From JBDHWG01 sp046328525 (GTDB taxonomy: Bacteria > Chloroflexota > Anaerolineae > Epilineales > JAHCIE01): a DNA stretch of 64,000 bases. This document shows positions 50,893 to 58,621 of the stretch, one piece after another. How positions within the stretch are numbered: the stretch's first letter is position 1; each line of letters begins with the position of its first letter. The notes beneath the pieces are model-generated. The model saw only the letters and a program-made list of their open reading frames with translations. It searched no databases and was not told the origin of the DNA. The stretch spans positions 1 to 64,000 of the forward strand of contig JAXLWK010000006.1 in NCBI GenBank assembly GCA_046328525.1, given 5' to 3'. The position numbers and the translations under genes are program-made.

Positions 50893-50921
50893 TTGACACC
50901 CTTAGCCCTTCATGATATACT
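50893..50921 (+). promoter_or_regulatory. Promoter of the lsr-like operon
   Basis: Consensus TTGACA (50893-50898), 17-bp spacer, TATACT (50916-50921). The -10 lies in the palindrome at 50913-50927. An AAAAGGAGG at 50962 has no start codon at proper distance. Confidence 0.85.
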
Positions 50922-50927
50922 ATATCA
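50913..50927. promoter_or_regulatory. Operator palindrome for the SorC-type regulator
   Basis: TGATATA-C-TATATCA, a perfect 7-bp inverted repeat with a one-base centre, overlaps the -10 boxes of both divergent promoters. Downstream, ATGTGCAGC is repeated at 50931-50939 and 50951-50959, exactly 20 bp apart (two helical turns), and may be further regulator contacts. Confidence 0.72.
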
Positions 50928-50948
50928 CGAATGTGCAGCGTAATGCAA
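50919..50948 (-). promoter_or_regulatory. Divergent promoter of the SorC-type gene
   Basis: Minus strand TTGCAT (50943-50948), 18-bp spacer, TATAGT (50919-50924), overlapping the plus-strand -10. Confidence 0.6.
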
Positions 50949-51077
50949 GTATGTGCAGCCCAAAAGGAGGCGAATCTCACACAGAAAGTCGCCACGGCGA
51001 GAATGTGCTTCACTTGAGGTCCCCATCCCGGTTCCTGACCACCATTCCCCGAATTCACTGTCGAATGCGAGGCCACA

Positions 51078-51620
51078 ATGAAATTCCTGTCATACCTTCC
51101 CCACCCCCTGATCATCGGCGTGCTTGCGCTGCTGATGATGTACATCGCGGCCGTGCCGCTGATCGCCCCCTTCCTGATCACGTGGGTCGCCTTCCAGACG
51201 TGGGCGCTGTACTTCCTGGCCGGCGGCTCCGTCGCGCGCGGCGTCAAGGCGGCCGCCTGCTACGCGGGCGGAATGATCGCCGCCGTCGTGATCATGCTCA
51301 TGGCCCCCGTTCTGGCGCCGGCCCTGGGCACGTCTGCTCTGCCCATCACTGTTGGGATCATCGCGACCCTGGTGATCTTCTTCGAGAAGGTGTCGGCGCT
51401 CGACTTCATCCCGGCGTGGTTCGTCGGCGCGGGCGCGTACTTCGCCTACTTCGGCGTCACGCAAGGCCAGATGCCCCACCCCGAGGCCTTCGTCTATGTC
51501 CTCACCTCGTCCCTGATCGGCTTGCTCTGGGGCTTTTTCACCGTGTTCCTGCGCGGCAAGTACCAGGCGTGGCTCGATCACCGGCCCCACCCGCCCGTCG
51601 TCGCCCATCCGGCCAAGTAG
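51078..51620 (+). CDS. DUF1097 family membrane protein
   Basis: 180 aa, five to six transmembrane helices filling the chain (PLIIGVLALLMMYIAAVPLIA, TWALYFLAGGSVARGVKAA, GGMIAAVVIMLMA, IIATLVIFFEKV, WFVGAGAYFAYFG, LIGLLWGFFTVFL). It matches the small DUF1097 inner-membrane family (E. coli YcdZ is one). Function unknown. As first gene of the lsr-like operon it might move the substrate, since no ABC importer is present. That idea is inference. Confidence 0.8.
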   Translation: MKFLSYLPHPLIIGVLALLMMYIAAVPLIAPFLITWVAFQTWALYFLAGGSVARGVKAAACYAGGMIAAVVIMLMAPVLAPALGTSALPITVGIIATLVIFFEKVSALDFIPAWFVGAGAYFAYFGVTQGQMPHPEAFVYVLTSSLIGLLWGFFTVFLRGKYQAWLDHRPHPPVVAHPAK

Positions 51621-51686
51621 CCCGGCGGCCCTTCGCATGGCCGCGCGCCGCTTGCGGGATGTAACAGCCCAAGGAGAATGTCAACC

Positions 51687-52016
51687 ATGATCACCCGCTA
51701 CGAAGACGAAATCGCGATTGTCGCTCAGTTTACCGCCAAGGACGGCCGCGGCGCGGCGCTGCTGGCCGAGATCTACGAGGTCATGGGCCACACACTGGCC
51801 GAGCCGGGCTGCCTGCGCTTCGTCCTGCACCAGAGCGTGGACGACCCGGACCTGCTGACGGTCGTCGAGAAGTTTGCCAGCCAGAAGGACTTCGACGCTC
51901 ACCTGGCGCAGCCGTATACTAAGAATCTCCTGGAGCAGGTGGTGCCGGAGCTGGTGGCGGTGCAGAACATCACCTTCCATAAGGAAGTGAGAGCGCCCGA
52001 GCCTGTGTTTGCGTGA
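51687..52016 (+). CDS. Antibiotic biosynthesis monooxygenase (ABM) domain protein, LsrG-like
   Basis: 109 aa. The ATG at 51687 is ten bases after AAGGAG. The ATG at 51678 is too close to the same site. Single ABM ferredoxin-like fold: IAIVAQFTAKDGRGAALLAEI, PGCLRFVLHQSVDDPDLLTVVEKFASQKDFDAHLAQPY. LsrG, the isomerase acting on phosphorylated autoinducer-2, belongs to this superfamily. The neighbouring lsrF and SorC genes make an LsrG role plausible, but ABM proteins are diverse. Confidence 0.78.
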   Translation: MITRYEDEIAIVAQFTAKDGRGAALLAEIYEVMGHTLAEPGCLRFVLHQSVDDPDLLTVVEKFASQKDFDAHLAQPYTKNLLEQVVPELVAVQNITFHKEVRAPEPVFA

Positions 52017-52080
52017 GACGAGCCGGCCGCGACCCTATTCACAATCACAATGCGCCCGATTTGAGAAAGGACGGCCTGTT

Positions 52081-53139
52081 ATGGCCATGAAGAAATTCAT
52101 CAACAAGCCCGAAAACATCGTCGCCGAGCTGCTGGAAGGCTACGCCCTTGCCTATCCGGACAAGATCCACCTGACCGAGAATCACCTGGTCGTCCGCACC
52201 GTTCCGAAGGACGAGGGCAAGGTGGGCGTCGTGACCCTCGGCGGCAGCGGCCACGAGCCGGCGCTGAGCGGCTGGGTCGGCTATGGGCTGCTCGACGTCA
52301 GCGTGCCCGGCGAGATCTTCGCCGCCCCCGGCCCGCCGCGCGTCCTGGAGGCGCTGCGGCTGGCAGAGCGCGGCGCGGGCGTCCTGTTCATCGTGCTCAA
52401 CCACGCCGGCGACATGATGACGGGCAACATGACGATGCAGCTCGCCAAGAAAGAGGGGCTGAACGTCGTCAAGGTCGTGACCCAGGAGGACATCTCCAAC
52501 GCGCCGCGTGAGGACGCCGACAACCGCCGCGGCCTGATGGGCTGCCTGCCGGTGTACAAGGTGGCGGGCGCGGCGGCCGAGGCGGGGCTGCCGTTGAAGG
52601 ACGTGGCAGGGATTGCCCAGCGCATGGCCGACAACATGGCGACGATCGCCGTGGCCGCTGCGCCGGCGACGCACCCGGTGACGGGCCAGCCGTTCTTCAG
52701 CCTGCCGGATGACGAGATGGAAGTCGGCATGGGCCAGCACGGCGAGGCCGGCACGGGGCGCATGAAGATGAAGACCGCCGACGAGACGGTGGACATCATG
52801 CTGAACGCCCTGCTCAAGGACCTGGATGTGAAGGAGGGCGACGAGCTGCTAGTGATGCTCAACAGCACCGGCGCGACGACCCTGATGGAGCTGTTCATCC
52901 TCTTCCGCCGCATCAGCCAGGCCCTCGCCGAGAAGAAGATCAAGCTCGTGCGCGCCAGGGTCGGCGAGTTCCTGACGGTTCAGGAGCAGGCCGGCTTCCA
53001 GATGTTCGTGGCGCGCATGGATCCGGAGCTGATTCGGCTGTGGGATGCGCCGTGCGACTCGCCGTTCTTCACCGTAGCGCCGGCGGATATTGCGAAGTAC
53101 ACCGCGCCCATCGAGGGCGAGATGACAGCACGGAGGTAG
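52081..53139 (+). CDS. dhaK: Dihydroxyacetone kinase subunit DhaK-like
   Basis: 352 aa. Substrate-binding kinase subunit: the histidine that forms a hemiaminal with dihydroxyacetone is conserved as H220 in GMGQHGEAG, and the supporting GGSGHEP (H58) and NHAGDMM (D111) are present. Length fits DhaK (about 330-356). DhaL follows four bases downstream. No phosphotransferase DhaM and no fused ATP-binding domain in this chain, so with DhaL it forms an ATP-type or DhaM-dependent kinase. Context suggests a substrate other than plain dihydroxyacetone. Confidence 0.93.
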   Translation: MAMKKFINKPENIVAELLEGYALAYPDKIHLTENHLVVRTVPKDEGKVGVVTLGGSGHEPALSGWVGYGLLDVSVPGEIFAAPGPPRVLEALRLAERGAGVLFIVLNHAGDMMTGNMTMQLAKKEGLNVVKVVTQEDISNAPREDADNRRGLMGCLPVYKVAGAAAEAGLPLKDVAGIAQRMADNMATIAVAAAPATHPVTGQPFFSLPDDEMEVGMGQHGEAGTGRMKMKTADETVDIMLNALLKDLDVKEGDELLVMLNSTGATTLMELFILFRRISQALAEKKIKLVRARVGEFLTVQEQAGFQMFVARMDPELIRLWDAPCDSPFFTVAPADIAKYTAPIEGEMTARR

Positions 53140-53143
53140 GGCG

Positions 53144-53800
53144 ATGCTCACCGCGGTCGGCTACACCGAGTTCATCCAGATGCTTCACGGCGCGACAAGC
53201 GCCGTCCGCGAGAACGCCGCGCGCTTGTCGGCGCTGGACACGGCGATTGGCGACGGGGACCACGGCGTGACCATGCTGCGGGCCGTCGGTCGCCTGGACG
53301 ACGTGGTAGCGAAGGCGAGCGGCGCGGACCTGAAGGGCCTGCTCTCCGACATCGGCTGGGCGTTGCTTGGCATAGACGGTGGCGCGACGGGGCCGCTCCT
53401 CGGCTCCTGGTTCATGGGCATGGCCGATGGGGCCATACCGCCGCCCCTCGACGCCGCAGCGCTGGCCGCCGCGTTCGAAGCCGGCCTGGCCTCGGTGCGC
53501 GAGCAGACGAAGGCCAAGGTCGGCGACAAGACCATGATGGATGCGCTCATTCCGGCGACCGAGACCCTGCGCGAGGGCGCCGACCACGGCCTGAGCATTG
53601 ACGAGGTTCTAAGGCTGGCTGCCGAAGCTGCGGAGCGCGGCGCCGCCTCCACTGCGGAGATGACGGCGCGGTTTGGACGCGCCCGGAACCTGGGCGAGCG
53701 GACGAAGGGAACCGCAGACCCCGGCGCGACCTCCATGTCGGTGATGTTCCGCGGCTTCTACGTGGGCCTGACCCAGCCGGTTGCCACGGCGGCCCACTGA
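53144..53800 (+). CDS. dhaL: Dihydroxyacetone kinase subunit DhaL-like
   Basis: 218 aa. The nucleotide/Mg-binding motif LDTAIGDGDHG (D32, D37, D39) opens the eight-helix barrel. GGATGPLLGSWFMG, KVGDKTMMDAL and GRARNLGERTKGTADPGATSMSV complete the DhaL pattern. It carries the ADP/ATP and phosphorylates the ligand held by DhaK. No dhaM is visible in the window. Confidence 0.93.
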   Translation: MLTAVGYTEFIQMLHGATSAVRENAARLSALDTAIGDGDHGVTMLRAVGRLDDVVAKASGADLKGLLSDIGWALLGIDGGATGPLLGSWFMGMADGAIPPPLDAAALAAAFEAGLASVREQTKAKVGDKTMMDALIPATETLREGADHGLSIDEVLRLAAEAAERGAASTAEMTARFGRARNLGERTKGTADPGATSMSVMFRGFYVGLTQPVATAAH

Positions 53801-53887
53801 ACCGGTTCCGTATCGGCCCAGGGCGGGATGGCGAGGCTGTCCCTTTCGCGCCCCTCCCGCCCTGGCGCCTCGAAAGGAAGGGAGACG

Positions 53888-54688
53888 ATGGACTGGGGGA
53901 TCCAGAATCGTCTAGCCAGGATACTTAAGCCGCCCTACGGCCGCACCGTGATGCTCGCGGTGGACCACGGGTACATCATGGGCCCGACCAGCGGCCTCGA
54001 ACAGCTGGGCAAGACCGTCGCGCCGCTCCTGCCGTATGCCGATTCGCTGATGCTGACGCGCGGCGCGCTGCGGAATGAGATATCGCCCCTGGTGGATGTT
54101 CCAATCGTGTTGCGGGTATCCGGCGGGACGAGTGTGCTGAACAAGGAGTTGCTGCGGGAAGGCATCGCCACGAGCATGGAAGAGGCCATCCGGCTGAACG
54201 TGGCGGCGGTCGCCTTCTCCATCATGGTTGGGGCGGAGTTCGAGCGCGACACGCTCCTCAACTTCACCCAGGTCGTGGACGAGGCCGAGCGCTACGGGAT
54301 TCCCACCCTGGCGGTGACGGCGGTCGGCAAGGAGATGGAGCGCGACGCGAAGTACCTGAGCTTGGCGACGCGCATCGCGGGCGAGCTAGGGGCGCGGGTC
54401 GTTAAGACTTACTTCTGCGACGACTTCGAGCGCGTGGCCGGGACGTCGCCGGTGCCGGTCGTCATCGCCGGTGGGAAGAAGCAGCCGGAGGCCGAGGCGC
54501 TGGAGATGGCCTACGCGGCGATCCAGGCCGGCGCGGCCGGCGTGGACATGGGCCGCAACATCTTCCAGTCGGAACACCCGGTGGCGATGATCCAGGCGGT
54601 GCGCGCCGTGGTGCATGACAACGCGACGCCGCACGAAGCCTACGAGGTCTTCTGCCACATGCGGGAGCTGCTGCCTGTGCCGGCGTGA
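53888..54688 (+). CDS. lsrF: LsrF-type thiolase/aldolase
   Basis: 266 aa from ATG 53888 (GGAAGGGAG upstream). Strong match to 3-hydroxy-5-phosphonooxypentane-2,4-dione thiolase: MDWGIQNRLARIL, VMLAVDHGYIMGPTSGLEQ, VIAGGKKQPEAEALEM and GVDMGRNIFQSEHPVAMIQAV. The catalytic His and Lys of E. coli LsrF (H57, K203) correspond to H27 and K173 (VVKTYF). The protein lacks the 30-residue N-terminal extension of the E. coli enzyme. LsrF cleaves the isomerised phospho-AI-2 with CoA to acetyl-CoA and dihydroxyacetone phosphate. Confidence 0.9.
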   Translation: MDWGIQNRLARILKPPYGRTVMLAVDHGYIMGPTSGLEQLGKTVAPLLPYADSLMLTRGALRNEISPLVDVPIVLRVSGGTSVLNKELLREGIATSMEEAIRLNVAAVAFSIMVGAEFERDTLLNFTQVVDEAERYGIPTLAVTAVGKEMERDAKYLSLATRIAGELGARVVKTYFCDDFERVAGTSPVPVVIAGGKKQPEAEALEMAYAAIQAGAAGVDMGRNIFQSEHPVAMIQAVRAVVHDNATPHEAYEVFCHMRELLPVPA

Positions 54689-54708
54689 GCCTGGACGGTG
54701 TCGCACTC

Positions 54709-54763
54709 GTGTAGCGCCCACTTCAGTTGGCGCCTGGGATGCCGACTGAAGTCGGCGCTACAG
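54709..54763. repeat. Palindromic repeat B
   Basis: GTGTAGCGCCCACTTCAGTT ... GCCGACTGAAGTCGGCGCTA, family of 24416-24478. It opens the gene-free interval 54689-55118, which also holds two terminators and a candidate small RNA. Confidence 0.85.
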
Positions 54764-54868
54764 TTTACGCTCCACGAGCGGTGGTGTGAGACTCGAAGCA
54801 ACGACGCCCTCGGCTGGGTTCTGACGAGTCAGCCTCGCTCAAACGTTCTGTGTACAAGACAGCCTTAT

Positions 54869-54907
54869 GACGGTGGAGAGCGCTTTCGCTCTCCACCGTC
54901 GCCTTTT
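54869..54907 (+). terminator. Rho-independent terminator after the lsr-like operon
   Basis: Perfect 14-bp stem, 54869-54882 (GACGGTGGAGAGCG) with 54887-54900, CTTT loop, then GCCTTTT. Confidence 0.85.
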
Positions 54908-54926
54908 AGAGACAGGCATAGTCGGC

Positions 54927-54932
54927 TATAAT
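54927..54932 (+). promoter_or_regulatory. -10 box for the candidate small RNA
   Basis: Perfect TATAAT; the -35 region (TTTTAG at 54904-54909, 17-bp spacing) is weak. Confidence 0.55.
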
Positions 54933-54937
54933 AGAGT

Positions 54938-55092
54938 GCGGCGGGGATAGGATCGTGTGCGGAGGGAAGGCTGTGTTGGGCGCACCTCGAGCGCGACTTG
55001 GTGGCCCTCTCTAATCCCCACCACCTGAACGGTGACTGACATTGAAAGGTAGAAGCCCGGCGGTGTTGTCACCGTCCGGGCTTCTGTGTTTC
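54938..55092 (+). ncRNA. Candidate structured small RNA, unclassified
   Basis: A stand-alone unit between two terminators with a TATAAT at 54927. A closing stem pairs GGGGAT (54943-54948) with ATCCCC (55014-55019). Inside it GTGTGC (54955-54960) pairs with GCGCAC (54979-54984). The 3' end is a strong terminator (55051-55085). About 150 nt long with no open reading frame of note. A closing stem around a large bubble recalls 6S RNA, but I do not see enough conserved bases to call it. Confidence 0.5.
55051..55092 (+). terminator. Rho-independent terminator-like hairpin
   Basis: AGAAGCCCGG-CGGTG (55051-55065) pairs with CACCG-T-CCGGGCTTCT (55070-55085), one bulge, TTGT loop, followed by GTGTTTCG. 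It may also serve the convergent G1 peptidase gene. Confidence 0.8.
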
Positions 55093-55118
55093 GTATCTCC
55101 TGGGCTAAGAGCCGCCGA

Positions 55119-56486
55119 CTACCATGCCCAGGCCCATCCGGCGCTGAGCGGGTGGGCCGGCGTCCAACCGCCCGCGTTGTCCTGTGACGCGGTGAACGGG
55201 TAGCGCCCCGGCCGGCTGCGGCCGCCCCCGTTGTTCGGCGACGGGCGGGCGCTGGGGGGAACGCTCTGGCTCGGCGCGAGCTGTGTCGGCGCGGCGTTGC
55301 GGGTCACGCTGAACCCCGCGCCGTCTTGTGCGATGGCCGAGGGTATGGCGATGGCGTTGCTATACATGTCAATCATCGTGATGGGCTTTCCGCCGGCCTC
55401 GGCGATCGTCACCGTCTCGCCATCCTTGACGGCGCTGCCTGCGCTGATCGTCACCGTCCCGAAATTGTCGAGGGGCACGATGCGCCGCCCGGAGACGGGG
55501 GCCTCTGTCACCCACTCGGCCGACGAGTGGGACGACGCATACGTCACGTTCGTCTGGTATGTCGCGCCGGTCGAGTTGTTCTTCATGGCGATGAGCCACT
55601 GATTGGTCCCTGTCTCGCTGATGGACACGGTCATCGAGTCGCCGGGGCTGACGGCCAGGGCCACGCGGCGCGAGGACTGCGGCAGGGTCTCGACCCAGGC
55701 GCTGTACTGCACGGATCCGCCGCCGCTGCTCGTCTCCATCGTACCCGCCTGGATCAGGTCGCGGCTCGTGACGCCGCCGATGCCGACCCATGTCGCCGCC
55801 GTCCCGAAGCGCACCGTACCGTCCGATTGCGGCACCGTCCACGTCCCTGTGACCGAGGTGAACTCGCCGTCGGTCGCAGCGTAGCCCGACCAGTTGTGAG
55901 AGACGTCGGTGCGGTTGGGGTTGACGCGCGTTGCCGGCGGCGTCTGGCCGGCCGGCGCGGCCGGCGCCTGGCCGGGCGCGCTTGACGCGGCGTCGGGGTG
56001 CTCGTCGTTCTGAATCTTCCACGCGCCCCCGTCGAGCACGAGCGTGTACAGGTTGGGGTCGCGGTTGACGTCGGTCGTGCCGTCGGCGTAGGTCGTCTGC
56101 CACGTCTCATACGTGGTCGCCGTCGCGGTCGTATCGCCGGTCAAGGTGACGTTGCCCCACTCGATCTTGACCAGCTTGATGCCCTTGACGCCGTTCCGCG
56201 CCAGGCCCTGATTCGTCTGAACCATCTGGTTGTAGTAGTCGCCCGCCGCGGTGTCCTTCATCAAGGTCGGGTCGTTGGCGGCGAACGCCTGCTGCTGCTC
56301 GTCGTTGGCCCGCTGGATCACCGCCTGAATGGCGGCCGTGGTCGGGTCATCGTGGGCCGGGCTGGCCCAGGCCACGCTCAGCGTGCGGCCAAACGTGGCG
56401 AGCAGCGCGAGCGCGAGCGCCAGGGCGAGCGCCCGCCACAGGGGTGTCTTGAGCGCCGCGCGGCGCGAAGCTGTCTCTGTCGGCAT
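55119..56486 (-). CDS. Secreted G1 family (eqolisin) glutamic endopeptidase
   Basis: 455 aa. Signal peptide 1-42. Residues about 48-165 form an NTF2/SnoaL-like domain (IQRANDEQQQAFAANDPTLM, ETWQTTYADGTT, YTLVLDGGAWKIQND). Residues about 195-390 are the G1 peptidase: SHNWSGYAATDGEFTSVTGTW, ATWVGIGG, catalytic Gln Q246 in DLIQAGT, WVETLP, and catalytic Glu E324 in SAEWVTEAP. The tail is Pro/Ser/Gly-rich. An acid-acting extracellular protease. The N-terminal domain may be a propeptide or cell-surface module. Confidence 0.9.
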   Translation of the reverse strand: MPTETASRRAALKTPLWRALALALALALLATFGRTLSVAWASPAHDDPTTAAIQAVIQRANDEQQQAFAANDPTLMKDTAAGDYYNQMVQTNQGLARNGVKGIKLVKIEWGNVTLTGDTTATATTYETWQTTYADGTTDVNRDPNLYTLVLDGGAWKIQNDEHPDAASSAPGQAPAAPAGQTPPATRVNPNRTDVSHNWSGYAATDGEFTSVTGTWTVPQSDGTVRFGTAATWVGIGGVTSRDLIQAGTMETSSGGGSVQYSAWVETLPQSSRRVALAVSPGDSMTVSISETGTNQWLIAMKNNSTGATYQTNVTYASSHSSAEWVTEAPVSGRRIVPLDNFGTVTISAGSAVKDGETVTIAEAGGKPITMIDMYSNAIAIPSAIAQDGAGFSVTRNAAPTQLAPSQSVPPSARPSPNNGGGRSRPGRYPFTASQDNAGGWTPAHPLSAGWAWAW

Positions 56487-56526
56487 GACTATCCTCTCTC
56501 ACCTGGAAACCTGCGAAGATACAGAT

Positions 56527-56555
56527 AGTTTACAATTGGCGGGTAAGAACGGCAA
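56527..56555 (-). promoter_or_regulatory. Promoter candidate for the G1 peptidase gene
   Basis: Minus strand TTGCCG (56550-56555), 17-bp spacer, TAAACT (56527-56532), about 40 bp upstream of the start at 56486. Confidence 0.5.
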
Positions 56556-56641
56556 TAGCCTTTCTTAAGAGGACGATAAGAGTAGCATGGTGCATGCCGC
56601 TACATGGCATTGGGGTCTCGCAATGACGCTGACCTTGCGGC

Positions 56642-57349
56642 TCAGATGACCGGGATGAGATCGGCGACTTCGATGCTCCCGCGGGTGACGCGGCACGTGT
56701 AGGCGTAGGCCTCGACACCGGCGGCCCGCGCCGCGTCCAGCGCCGCGCCGAAGCCCCCATCCACAGCGCGATTCGGCGTCAGGCAGCGCGCATCCGGCCG
56801 CTGGACGAACCACACGATCGCCGCGCGATAGCCCTGGGCGACGGCATCCGCCAGCTCTCGCACGTGGCGCTGGCCGCGCAGCGAGGGCGCGTCCGGCCAC
56901 AGCCCCAGGCCGTCCATGACATACGTCGAGGACTTGACCTCCACGAGGCACGGGGGCAGGGGGGACGCGGCGCCGTCGTGGGGCGTCAGCGCGAAATCGA
57001 GGCGGCTCGCCCCAAAGGGGATTTCGGCCCGCGCCACGCGGTAGTCGGCCAGGGGACTGAGGCGTCCCGCCGCCATCGCCTCGCCGAACAGGCGCGACGG
57101 GAAGCGCGTGTCCAGCGAGACCAGGATGTCGTCCACGGTGTAGGCCAGGATGAGGTCGTAGGCCGTGCGGCGGCCCGGCTCCGGGCGTGGCGTCAGGAGG
57201 ACGCGGGCGCCCGAGTAGAGCAGCTCGACGGTGCGGCCGGGGTTGGGGACGTGGGCGAGCACCTCCGAACCGTTCAGGCGCACGCGGGCGCGGAAGCGGT
57301 TCTCCCGCTCCATCAGGAGTCCATCCAGCAACGGTGTTGGCAATAGCAT
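56642..57349 (-). CDS. sfsA: DNA/RNA nuclease SfsA
   Basis: 235 aa from ATG 57349, the usual SfsA length; the frame upstream is repeat I. ENRFRARVRLNG...AHVPNPGRTVELL is the OB-like start, then the PD-(D/E)xK site: D118 in SRLDFAL and E137-x-K139 in CLVEVKSST, followed by GQRHVRELADA and the AIVWFVQRPDA block. Binds DNA; nuclease activity on DNA/RNA is reported for the family. Next gene on the same strand is birA. Confidence 0.95.
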   Translation of the reverse strand: MLLPTPLLDGLLMERENRFRARVRLNGSEVLAHVPNPGRTVELLYSGARVLLTPRPEPGRRTAYDLILAYTVDDILVSLDTRFPSRLFGEAMAAGRLSPLADYRVARAEIPFGASRLDFALTPHDGAASPLPPCLVEVKSSTYVMDGLGLWPDAPSLRGQRHVRELADAVAQGYRAAIVWFVQRPDARCLTPNRAVDGGFGAALDAARAAGVEAYAYTCRVTRGSIEVADLIPVI

Positions 57350-57375
57350 CCGGTCGTTCCTTGTCGGCAAGAGGT

Positions 57376-57502
57376 CTACCACGGAATACACGGACGACAC
57401 GGAAAGGACAAAACAGTTCCTGTGCTGAGCCAGGAAGCTCGGCTCGGTGCGTCATCATCCCTGGCTCTGTTTTTTCCGTGTGTTCCGTGTGTTCTGTGGT
57501 AA
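57376..57502. repeat. Inverted repeat I
   Basis: CTACCACGGAATACACGGAC-GACACGGAAAGG and CCGTGTGTTCCGTGTGTTCTGTGGTA arms, between sfsA and birA. It extends the sfsA frame upstream without meaning. Confidence 0.8.
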
Positions 57503-57508
57503 CCGTCT

Positions 57509-58399
57509 TCAGACCGGGCGCAGGCTCACGTCGCCCGCCGCCACGCTGACCACGCTCCCATCCGCCTGTCGCACCAGCAGGCTGCCATCCGCGGCGATGT
57601 CCACGGCCACCCCCTCGACCGCCATGCCGCCTGTCACCCGCACCGGCTGACCCACCGTCGCGCTGAGCCGCCGCCACTCGCCGGCCTGCGCCTCGCCCGC
57701 GACGAGCGCCTCGTAGCGCGGCTCGATGGCGGCCAGGATGGCGGCGAGCAAAGGGGCGCGCTCGACCGGGCGGCCCAACTGGGCCAGCAGGCTCGTCGGC
57801 GTCGCGCCACCGGGCGGCGCGGCCGGGAAGTCGGCCGGCGCCAGGTTCACATTCAGGCCGATGCCGACGATGACCCACTCAGGGCGGCCGTCGCGGAAGC
57901 TGGCGTCGCCGAGCAGGCCGGCGACCTTCTTGCCTCCGATAAGCACGTCGTTCGGCCACTTCAGCCGCGCTTCGAGACCCCCCCAGCCCCCCGCAGGCGG
58001 GGGGAGTGAAGACACCTCCCTCATGAACGGCTCTACCCTCTCGCTCCCCTCCGTGGACGGGGGGGAAGGGGGGGGGCCGCTCAACGCGACGGCGACACCG
58101 GCGGCGGCGGCCAGCCCAACCTGGCCCGGCGTCACTGTGGCCGGCGGGCGGAACAGGAGCGAGAAGAGCAGGCCCGCGCCCGGCGGTGACTGCCACGTCC
58201 GCCCCATGCGGCCACGGCCTGCCGTCTGCACGTCGGCGATGGCGAGTGCGCCGTGGGGCGCGCCGGTGGCGGCCTGCTCGGCCAGCCAGTTGTTCGTGGA
58301 CGGGATGGCGTCGAAGACGGTCGTCGGCCGGCCCAGCCAGCGTGTCGTCAGGGCGACTCGGATGGCTTCGGGCGTCAGCGCCTCACCTGGCATAGTCAT
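57509..58399 (-). CDS. birA: Biotin--[acetyl-CoA-carboxylase] ligase with repeat-encoded insert
   Basis: 296 aa; ATG 58399, or two codons later at 58393, which is better spaced from GAGGAGG. No N-terminal DNA-binding domain, so a ligase-only (group I) form. Biotinyl-AMP site GRGRMGRTW (61-69), LKWPNDVLIGGKKVAGLL (147-163), VGIGLNVN, and a C-terminal SH3-like domain (VTGGMAVEGVAVDIAADGSLLV). Residues about 109-140 (PPSPPSTEGSERV...PPPAGGWG) replace the usual short helix and are encoded by GC-rich inverted repeats. The enzyme core is otherwise complete. Confidence 0.93.
   Translation of the reverse strand: MTMPGEALTPEAIRVALTTRWLGRPTTVFDAIPSTNNWLAEQAATGAPHGALAIADVQTAGRGRMGRTWQSPPGAGLLFSLLFRPPATVTPGQVGLAAAAGVAVALSGPPPSPPSTEGSERVEPFMREVSSLPPPAGGWGGLEARLKWPNDVLIGGKKVAGLLGDASFRDGRPEWVIVGIGLNVNLAPADFPAAPPGGATPTSLLAQLGRPVERAPLLAAILAAIEPRYEALVAGEAQAGEWRRLSATVGQPVRVTGGMAVEGVAVDIAADGSLLVRQADGSVVSVAAGDVSLRPV
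57978..58078. repeat. GC-rich inverted repeat in frame inside birA
   Basis: CCCCCCGCAGGCGGGGGG hairpin next to CTCCCCTCCGTGGACGGGGG and a G-run. Related to the 3' end of ecfT (5205-5290). Confidence 0.8.
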
Positions 58400-58440
58400 G
58401 TCCTCCTCAGCGTGCGCAGCGGCACGCCATCTTCACCACA

Positions 58441-58507
58441 GGCTGGAAGGGGGTTTGGAGGGGCGGAAGCCCCTCCAACCACCCCAACCCGAAAAGCGCA
58501 AAGATGG
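58441..58507. repeat. Inverted repeat J
   Basis: GGTTTGGAGGGGCG-GAAG-CCCCTCCAACC followed by ACCCCAACCCGAAAAGCGCA and AAGATGG. Resembles positions 64-112. It lies in the birA-HIT divergent interval; a TATAAT at 58563-58568 in the same interval may serve the HIT gene. Confidence 0.75.
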
Positions 58508-58621
58508 AATCTCACCGTAGGGGTGCATTATAGCCGGTCTCCTCATCAGCGCGCAATGGGCGTATAATTGGGCGAGAAGCTGTGAGCCGGACTGAGTCGT
58601 GCGTTGCCACGAAGGTGAACC

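Noticed and set aside
54938..55092. tRNA, tmRNA or SRP RNA at the small-RNA locus
   Set aside because: No cloverleaf, no tmRNA tag frame, and no SRP GGAA tetraloop motif context was seen.
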